Both the position numbers and the translations under genes were made by a program. From NCBI RefSeq assembly GCF_903166585.1, contig NZ_CAESCM010000009.1:1-64000 (forward strand): a stretch of 64,000 nt of DNA. Reading direction: 5' to 3'. Every line of letters starts with the position of its first letter. Within the stretch, counting starts at the first letter, position 1. The notes beneath the pieces are model-generated. The model ran no database searches, was not told the origin of the DNA, and saw only the letters and a list, made by a program, of their open reading frames with translations. Source of the stretch: Pedobacter ghigonis (GTDB lineage: Bacteria > Bacteroidota > Bacteroidia > Sphingobacteriales > Sphingobacteriaceae). Below, one piece after another: positions 53,929-61,500 of this stretch.

Positions 53929-55185
53929 ATGTCTGACCGGATTCGTGAAAAGCTGAATATTCTTGCTGACGCCGCTAAATATGATGTTTCTTGTTCATCA
54001 AGCGGCGGCACAAGAAAAAACGACAATAAAGGCCTTGGCAACAGCCATGTATCGGGCATTTGCCATACCTATACCGAAGATGGCAGGTGCGTATCCCTGC
54101 TAAAAATCCTGCTTACCAACCACTGCATCTACGATTGTTTGTTCTGTGTTTCGCGAAAAAGCAACGACATCAAGCGCGCGGCTTTTACCGTTGATGAAGT
54201 GGTAGACCTAACCATGAACTTTTACCGGCGTAATTATATTGAAGGATTGTTTTTAAGCTCAGGAATCTTTAAAAATGCCGATTTTACAATGGAACGTTTA
54301 CTACTTGTGGTAAAGAAACTGCGTTTAGAACAAAACTACAATGGTTATATTCACCTAAAAACCATCCCTGGTGCCAGCGATGAGTTAATTAAAGAAGCGG
54401 GCTTATATGCCGACAGGATGAGCATCAATTTAGAAATGCCTACTGAAGCAGGCCTGAAACTGCTCGCCCCCGAAAAAAACCATGCCGATGTAATTAAGCC
54501 GCTCGAATTTGTACAAAAGCAGATTACCCAGTTTTCGGCCGATAAAAAACTGATTAAGCATATTCCGAAATTCGTACCTGCCGGGCAAAGCACCCAAATG
54601 GTTATCGGTGCAACACCAGAAAGTGATAAGGACATTATGTACACCGCAAATGCCTTTTATAAAAACTTCTCGCTAAAAAGAGTGTACTATTCGGGTTATG
54701 TGCCCATTAGCAACGACAGCCGTATGCCGGTTCTAGGCACGCAACCGCCATTATTAAGAGAAAACCGCCTGTACCAAACCGATTGGCTGATGCGCTTCTA
54801 CGGCTTTAAGGTTCAGGAAATTTTAAACGATGCCAACCCAAACCTTGATGTTGATATCGACCCAAAATTGAGCTGGGCCATCCGCAACATGCAACATTTT
54901 CCGGTTGATATTAATCAGGCCGATTATAAAATGATTTTGCGCGTTCCGGGGATTGGGGTAATGTCGGCCCAAAAAATTGTTCAGGCCCGCAAGTTTGGAA
55001 AACTGAGGATTGACCAACTGAAGAAAATTGGCATTGCCTACAATAAAGCACGGCATTTTATAGTTTGTGCCGATAGCCCTTATCAGTTAAGAGATTATCA
55101 GGGCACACAGATTAAAGCTTTTATCCTGGCCGAAAGTAAAAGCAAATATTTAAAAACAGATAATAATCAGATGCTTTTGTTTTAA
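53929..55185 (+). CDS. Radical SAM protein, putative DNA modification/repair
   Basis: A 418-residue radical SAM enzyme of the TIGR03916 type. The 4Fe-4S ligands Cys66, Cys70 and Cys73 (NHCIYDCLFC) fit CxxxCxxC. An extra Cys-rich N-terminal region (SCSSSGG, GICHTYTEDGRC) precedes them. Residues about 325-375 hold a helix-hairpin-helix DNA-binding motif (LRVPGIGVMSAQKIVQAR). The family is usually next to a TIGR03915/DUF4130 gene, as here, and is assumed to act on DNA; its reaction is not established to my knowledge. Confidence 0.9.
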   Translation: MSDRIREKLNILADAAKYDVSCSSSGGTRKNDNKGLGNSHVSGICHTYTEDGRCVSLLKILLTNHCIYDCLFCVSRKSNDIKRAAFTVDEVVDLTMNFYRRNYIEGLFLSSGIFKNADFTMERLLLVVKKLRLEQNYNGYIHLKTIPGASDELIKEAGLYADRMSINLEMPTEAGLKLLAPEKNHADVIKPLEFVQKQITQFSADKKLIKHIPKFVPAGQSTQMVIGATPESDKDIMYTANAFYKNFSLKRVYYSGYVPISNDSRMPVLGTQPPLLRENRLYQTDWLMRFYGFKVQEILNDANPNLDVDIDPKLSWAIRNMQHFPVDINQADYKMILRVPGIGVMSAQKIVQARKFGKLRIDQLKKIGIAYNKARHFIVCADSPYQLRDYQGTQIKAFILAESKSKYLKTDNNQMLLF

Positions 55186-55196
55186 AAACCATTGCC

Positions 55197-55274
55197 GTCA
55201 TTTCGAGCGAAGTGCAACGAAGTCGAGAAATCTCCTGTAGATCTCTCCATTACGCTGCGCTCAGTCGAGATGAC
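55197..55274. repeat. Palindromic repeat between the radical SAM and DUF4130 genes
   Basis: gtcatttcga (55197-55206) pairs with tcgagatgac (55265-55274), one G-T wobble, and inner words gagaaatct and agatctctc also pair, giving a nearly full-length hairpin of 78 bp. It matches in style the gtcatttcgag repeats scattered through many Bacteroidota genomes. It lies between two genes that work together. Confidence 0.7.
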
Positions 55275-55289
55275 AATTTTTTTATAATA

Positions 55290-56054
55290 ATGATCTACAT
55301 CTTCGACGGTTCCCTACCCGGACTCTTAACAGCAGTTTTCGAATGGTTTGAACGCAAACCCGGCAAGGTTGTGCTCAAATCAATCGAAATGTTTCAGCCC
55401 GAAGCCTTTGCCGAAAGTTTTACGGTGATCACCGATACTTCTAAAGCCGACCGCGTTTGGCTGGGGCTTCAAAAGAAACTGACGAAAGCAGGGTTGCGCA
55501 AATTTTACTGCAGTTATTTATCCGAAATCCCGGATGCCTATAACCACCTCTTCCATTTTTCGGTTTATATTTTTAAGCAGGCCGCTGGTGCAGAGGGCAA
55601 TTATGGCAACGAACATGTAATGGCGCTTGCTAAATATGCCAAAAGTGTAGAACGGGAGAAACACCGGATGGAGGCCTTTATCCGCTTTCAAAAAACGGGT
55701 GATGGTTTATTTTATGCCAGTATTGATCCCGATTTTAATGTGCTGCCCTTAATTTCCAACCATTTTAAAAACCGTTATGCCGACCAGCAATGGATAATTT
55801 ATGATTTAAAACGCAAATATGGTTTACACTACAATTTAGATGCAGTAACTGAAATCACAATAGGTTTTGCCGAAGGGATTAACAAGCAAAAACCTGCGCC
55901 TGCACTGATGGACGAAAATGAAGCGCTTTATGCGGCCCTTTGGAAAGATTATTTTAAAAGTGCTAACATTGTAGCCAGAAAAAACACAAAATTACATGTG
56001 CAACATGTACCTAAAAGATATTGGAAGTACCTAACAGAGAAAACTTACGAATAA
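55290..56054 (+). CDS. DUF4130 / TIGR03915 DNA-metabolism protein
   Basis: A 254-residue protein from ATG 55290 (MIYIFDGSLPGLLTAVFEWF). The body matches the DUF4130 pattern (YNHLFHFSVYIFKQ, MEAFIRFQKTGDGLFYASIDPDFNVLPLISNHF, then DQQWIIYDLKRKYGLHY). Some relatives are fused to a uracil-DNA glycosylase domain at the C-terminus; here that domain is missing. An ATG-less extension upstream runs through the palindromic repeat and is rejected. Its function with the radical SAM partner is unknown but probably in DNA repair. Confidence 0.9.
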   Translation: MIYIFDGSLPGLLTAVFEWFERKPGKVVLKSIEMFQPEAFAESFTVITDTSKADRVWLGLQKKLTKAGLRKFYCSYLSEIPDAYNHLFHFSVYIFKQAAGAEGNYGNEHVMALAKYAKSVEREKHRMEAFIRFQKTGDGLFYASIDPDFNVLPLISNHFKNRYADQQWIIYDLKRKYGLHYNLDAVTEITIGFAEGINKQKPAPALMDENEALYAALWKDYFKSANIVARKNTKLHVQHVPKRYWKYLTEKTYE

Positions 56055-56194
56055 ATTGACCAAATTCCGGAACAAGGGGGCAAACCTTAATTTCCGGGCT
56101 TAAAAAACCAGAACTTACTGCCATGCTGACACGCCCACAAGCAATTAGCATGAAAAGTTTGACAGTTTGGTGAAAATTTGTCCCTGAAAACCTA

Positions 56195-56210
56195 TTGGCA
56201 TAAAAAGTGT
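56195..56210 (+). promoter_or_regulatory. Sigma-54-like site before groES
   Basis: TTGGCATAAAAAGTGT resembles the -24/-12 sigma-54 consensus TTGGCACGnnnnTTGC: the GG and the downstream G are correctly 12 bp apart, but the final C is T. It lies 53 bp before the groES ATG. No CIRCE palindrome was found. The match is partial. Confidence 0.3.
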
Positions 56211-56263
56211 TAATTGTATGCCTAGTTAAAAAACAAAATCAAAATAAAAAAATAATAAAAGTT

Positions 56264-56554
56264 ATGGCGTTAAACCTTAAACCAATTGCTGGCAGTTCGA
56301 ACAGAGTAATAGTTGAACCGGCTGCAGCAGAAGAAAAAACTGCATCAGGTTTGTATATCCCTGATACTGCTAAAGAAAAACCATCTAAAGGAACTGTAGT
56401 TTCTGTTTCTGAAGAAGATGCTGAAGGTAAAAAAGCTAGCGTAAAAGTTGGCGATGTTGTAATTTATGGTAAATACGGCGGTACTGAGTTCCCTTACGAA
56501 GGTAAAGATTACCTGATTATGCGCGAAACTGATATCTACGCGGTTGTAGGATAG
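56264..56554 (+). CDS. groES: Co-chaperonin GroES
   Basis: GroES caps GroEL and closes the folding chamber in the cytoplasm. The 96-residue protein starts at ATG 56264 (MALNLKPIAGSSNRVIVEP); an upstream open extension is not part of the family. The mobile loop (EEKTASGLYIPDTAKEKP) and the C-terminal YLIMRETDIYAVVG strand are typical. It is followed by groEL after 103 bp that hold short inverted repeats. Confidence 0.97.
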   Translation: MALNLKPIAGSSNRVIVEPAAAEEKTASGLYIPDTAKEKPSKGTVVSVSEEDAEGKKASVKVGDVVIYGKYGGTEFPYEGKDYLIMRETDIYAVVG

Positions 56555-56569
56555 ATAATTGAAATGTTG

Positions 56570-56622
56570 CAACGTTAAAACGTTGTAATGTTTATATAAA
56601 CCGGAAGATTGAAATGTTTCAA
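56570..56622. repeat. Short inverted repeats between groES and groEL
   Basis: caacgtt (56570-56576) pairs with aacgttg (56579-56585), and ttgaaa (56609-56614) with tttcaa (56617-56622). The words resemble the repeat after mqnD. They may adjust the relative output of groES and groEL by partial termination or mRNA stability. Confidence 0.45.
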
Positions 56623-56657
56623 CCTTTCAACATTAAAACTTTAAAATATTCTTAAAA

Positions 56658-58292
56658 ATGTCTAAACAAGTAAAATATAACGTAGAAGCACGCGATGCCC
56701 TGAAAAGAGGTGTTGATATTCTTGCAAATGCAGTAAAAGTAACCTTAGGTCCAAAAGGACGTAACGTAATTATCGATAAAAAATTCGGTTCACCAGCAAT
56801 CACCAAAGATGGTGTTACTGTTGCTAAAGAAATCGAATTGAAAGATGCAGTTGAGAACATGGGTGCTCAAATGGTGAAAGAAGTAGCTTCTAAAACAGCT
56901 GATATTGCAGGTGATGGTACTACTACTGCTACTGTTTTAGCTCAGGCTATCATTACTACCGGTATTAAAAACGTTGCTGCTGGTGCAAACCCAATGGATT
57001 TAAAACGTGGTATCGATAAAGCTGTTGCTGCTGTTGTAGAAAACTTAAAAACTCAATCACAAACTGTTGGTGAGGATAACAACAAAATTAAACAGGTTGC
57101 TTCTATCTCAGCTAACAACGACGAGGTAATTGGTGCTTTAATTGCTGAAGCCATGAGCAAAGTAGGTAAAGATGGTGTAATTACTGTTGAAGAAGCAAAA
57201 GGTACTGAAACTGAAGTAAAAACTGTAGAAGGTATGCAATTCGACAGAGGTTATTTATCTCCTTACTTCGTTACCAATGCAGATAAAATGGAAGCTGAAT
57301 TAGACAGCCCTTACATTTTAATCTACGATAAAAAAATCAGCAACATGAAAGAATTGTTGCCGGTTTTAGAAAAAACTGTTCAAACTGGTAAACCATTGGT
57401 AATCATTTCTGAAGATTTAGATGGCGAAGCTTTAGCTACTTTGGTAGTAAACAAAATCCGTGGTTCACTGAAAGTTGTAGCGGTTAAAGCTCCAGGTTTC
57501 GGCGACAGAAGAAAAGCAATGTTAGAAGACATCGCTATTTTAACTGGCGGTACTGTTATTTCCGAAGAAAGAGGTTACAAATTAGAAAATGCTGATTTAA
57601 CTTACCTTGGTTCTGCTGAGAAAGTTGTTGTTGACAAAGACAATACAACTGTAATTAACGGTGCTGGTAACACTGACGATATTAAAGCTCGTGTTAACCA
57701 GATTAAAGCGCAAATCGAAACTACTACTTCTGATTACGATAAAGAAAAATTACAAGAGCGTTTGGCTAAATTAGCTGGCGGTGTTGCAGTACTTTACGTT
57801 GGTGCAGCAAGTGAGGTTGAAATGAAAGAGAAAAAAGACCGTGTTGATGATGCTTTACATGCAACCCGTGCGGCTGTAGAAGAAGGTATTGTTGCTGGTG
57901 GTGGTGTTGCTTTCATCCGCGCTGTAGCTTCTATCGCTGATTTAAAAGGTGCTAACGAAGATGAAAACACTGGTATCCAGATCATCCGTCGTGCAATTGA
58001 AGAGCCATTACGTCAGATTTGCGAAAACGCAGGTATCGAAGGTTCTATCGTAGTACAAAAAGTTAAAGAAGGTACTGCTGATTTTGGTTACAATGCACGT
58101 ACCGGTGCTTACGAAAACTTAATTGGTGCCGGTGTTATCGACCCAACTAAAGTAAGCCGTGTAGCTTTAGAAAACGCAGCATCTATTGCCGCAATGTTAT
58201 TAACCACAGAAGTTGTTTTAGCAGATGAGCCTGAAGAAGGTGGTGCTCCAATGCCTCCAATGGGCGGCGGCGGTATGGGTGGTATGATGTAA
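56658..58292 (+). CDS. groEL: Chaperonin GroEL
   Basis: The 60-kDa chaperonin that folds proteins inside a double-ring chamber using ATP. The 544 residues show the ATP-site [12 protein letters not shown] near 86-97, the intact equatorial, intermediate and apical domains, and the C-terminal GGMGGMM tail. Codon use is markedly uniform, favouring a small set such as GGT, GTT and GAA, as expected of a highly expressed gene. A hairpin terminator follows 38 bp after the stop. Confidence 0.99.
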   Translation: MSKQVKYNVEARDALKRGVDILANAVKVTLGPKGRNVIIDKKFGSPAITKDGVTVAKEIELKDAVENMGAQMVKEVASKTADIAGDGTTTATVLAQAIITTGIKNVAAGANPMDLKRGIDKAVAAVVENLKTQSQTVGEDNNKIKQVASISANNDEVIGALIAEAMSKVGKDGVITVEEAKGTETEVKTVEGMQFDRGYLSPYFVTNADKMEAELDSPYILIYDKKISNMKELLPVLEKTVQTGKPLVIISEDLDGEALATLVVNKIRGSLKVVAVKAPGFGDRRKAMLEDIAILTGGTVISEERGYKLENADLTYLGSAEKVVVDKDNTTVINGAGNTDDIKARVNQIKAQIETTTSDYDKEKLQERLAKLAGGVAVLYVGAASEVEMKEKKDRVDDALHATRAAVEEGIVAGGGVAFIRAVASIADLKGANEDENTGIQIIRRAIEEPLRQICENAGIEGSIVVQKVKEGTADFGYNARTGAYENLIGAGVIDPTKVSRVALENAASIAAMLLTTEVVLADEPEEGGAPMPPMGGGGMGGMM

Positions 58293-58330
58293 TACCCATC
58301 CATAACGAAACGATTTCGTGTAAAAATATG

Positions 58331-58362
58331 CCCTCAAGGAGATAAAGCCTTGGGGGTTTTTT
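58331..58362 (+). terminator. Terminator of groES-groEL
   Basis: ccctcaagg (58331-58339) pairs with ccttggggg (58348-58356), one G-T, 8-nt loop, followed by TTTTTT. A separate small hairpin, acgaaa/tttcgt, lies at 58305-58319. From 58363 to 58586 no gene or clear promoter was found. Confidence 0.8.
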
Positions 58363-58586
58363 ATGCCCTTTCGCCGCGCAAAACCAGATTTAACAAGGGT
58401 TATAACCTGCTCATTTAGTTAATGTTGGTGTAAAATTTTGCGGATGTAATGCAAAAATTACGTTCTTTGCACCGAATATTTATTGACGCGTCTTACGTCT
58501 GAATCCAGCCCTGGAAACAGATTAAGCAAGTTACACAGCTATAACTTCCAGAACGCAATAAAATCATTCCCTAGTGTTAGAGATTT

Positions 58587-61500
58587 ATGAAGATTCGTTG
58601 TAAAAGGAAATGGCATTTTTTTGTCCTATTTTTTGGGGCATTGTTTTCTACGTCAGTATGTTTTTCGCAGGTTAATATCGGTGTAGTAGATGCAGGCTCC
58701 TTTACTCCGGGCAGTACAATCGGTGTTCCGTTTAACATTACTTCTGGTTGTGCCACACAGGGGAACCAGTTTCAGCTTTATCTTTCTGATCAGAACGGAA
58801 GTTTTGCCGCCGAAACCCTGATTGGTACCTATAATGGTTTTTACAGTACTTACATCAATGGGGTGTTGCCAGCAGGGCTTACGCCGGGAACAGGCTATAT
58901 GGTGCGGGTAAAATCAACCAGCCCAGCCTCTGCAAGTTCGCCATCAACTGCATTTGAAGTTAAAGCAGGCCCTGCTGTGGAGGCGAAGCTAACCTCAAAC
59001 TATTTAAACGCAACCAATACCGAAACTTTTGGCACCTGCATTAGTAAACCTGATAATTCTTTTTTTATTAGAAACGAATCTACTGCAAGTAGCACAGTTA
59101 CTGCAGCGATAACTGACGAGGTAAATGGTGGAAGCGCTACAGTAATCAATTTTCCAACGCCAATACAGAATTTTGTTGCCCAACAGGCACATTATACGAT
59201 TATTGCCAAAGCGGTAATGCCAAATGGCACCATTGGCACCAAGGCCTATTTATTAATCAACAACAAAACCATAACAGCCTTCGGAACTTCAGGAAATAAT
59301 GTGGTTTGTTTACCAATGGGCTATCTTGAATTTAATGTAGATATAACTTCGTCAGCCGGGATACAAAATAATTTCCCGGGCGATATTTATACCATTAACT
59401 GGGGAGACCAAACCACAACAACATATACTTTATGCGACATCAAAAGTCTTAGCGGAAAAGTACAGCATGCTTATACCAAATCTTCGTGCGGAAGTGTTTC
59501 TACCTCAAGTGCAGGAACGATTTTTAACGCATTCGATGTTTCGATCAATGTATCAAATGATTTCTGTGGAACAGTGGGTACTCCAGTTTCTTCATCAGCC
59601 AAGGTAGTAGTAAAACCCATCAACTCATTTACTTTTAATACACCAGGCTGTACCAATACTAATATTACTTTTGTTAATACTTCTGTTTTAGGCGAAAATC
59701 CAAATACCAGTACAATAGGCTGTACGCCTAATAATGTTACCTACAACTGGTATGTTGATGGCGTAATTCAGGAAGTTAATCAACCAAAATCTTTCAATTT
59801 TGTATACAAGTTCCTCACTCATGGCGAACATACTATCCGTTTAGAATCGAGCAGTTCAGGAGCCTGTAATGCCGATCCGGTTGAAATGAAAATCTGTATT
59901 CAGGATCCACCCAAACCAGATTTTACCCTACCCGCAACAACCATTTGCGCTCCAGGCATATTAAAATCTACTGATAATTCGGTTATAGATAACATTTGCA
60001 ATGCCGCCAATACCTATTCGTGGTCGGTAACACCAGCCGTAACTTACGCCAACGGCACCGACGCAACGAGTAAAGAGCCTGAATTTAATTTCACCAATCC
60101 AGGTATCTACACCATCATCCTAAGCATTTCAACTCCATCGTGTGGCGTGGTTACCACCCCGGCGCAAACCGTAGTGGTAAATGCTACACCAGTGGCCATT
60201 CTTTCGCCCGATATTACCGTTTGTAACTTATCTACCTACGATTTTAACAATACCACAACCGGCCCAACCAAAACCACACTTTCGGGTACCGCAAAAGATC
60301 TGGCCGATACCTATACCTGGACGGTTAGTGCAGCCGGCAGAGGCACTTACAGCTTTGCAGGCGGTACAACTGCCAATTCTAAATATCCATCCATTAAATT
60401 CGATAGCTACGATACTTACACCGTAACGGTTACACACAAAAACAACTGCGGAACGGTAACCGACACGCAAATCCTGACATTCAGCACAGCACCAGTCGTT
60501 AATGCAGGTCCCGATCAAAGCATTTGTTTTAACGCCCCCAGCTTCACACTGGCAGGTGTAGTAACAGGCACCACTTCAAGTCAGGCCTGGGTTGGTGGCA
60601 CAGGTACATTCAGCACAAACAGAAACGATTTAAACGCAGTTTATACACCATCCGCAGCTGAAAAAGCTGCCGGAACAGTAACTTTAAAATTGCGGGCAAC
60701 AACCACTTTGCCTGCTCCCTGTAACCAGATAGACGATGATATTATTTTAACCATCAAACAAAACATCAGCGTTACTAGTGCAGCAACCAAAACCATTTGT
60801 ACCGGAAAAAGCGTGGCTTATACGCCAACCTCGGCTGTAACCGGTGTTACCTACACCTGGACAGCCACCGGAACCGCAAATGCAACAGGCTATAGCGCCA
60901 GTGGAACCGGCGATATTAACGATATCATAGCCAATACAGATGCCAGCAACGATGCGGTAGTAACTTACGTGATTGTACCGCACAAAGATGGCTGCGATGG
61001 CACAGCTTTCAATCTTACCGTAACCGTAACACCCAACCCACTTGCTACTGCAACGCCGCAAAACACCAGCATTTGTAATGCAACTGCTGCCGGCATAACC
61101 CTTTCGGCAAACCTGGCAGGGGTAAATTATACTTATACCAGTACTATAACCGGTGCCATAACCGGCAATACCAACAAGCCTGTTGCCACAGCAGGGAATC
61201 AGATTAACGATATTTTAACCAATTCTGGCACTAGCCCCGGAACAGTAACGTACACGGTTACACCGGTATCTGCCAATGGCTGTCCCGGTACTACCGCCAC
61301 AGTAACCATAACCGTATTACCCAGCGTAACACCGGCCAACGCAGGTTTGGATGAGGCCATCTGTAACCAAACTACTTATACCCTAAAAGGAAACATTCCG
61401 GTTGTGGGAACGGGTAAATGGACAATCACATCTGCCCCTACCGCCATAACCTTTGCCGATGACACCCAAAACAACACCCAGATTTCGGGCCTGTCGGCAG

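Noticed and set aside
56055..56263. CIRCE/HrcA operator before groES
   Set aside because: No TTAGCACTC-type inverted repeat was found on reading this gap.
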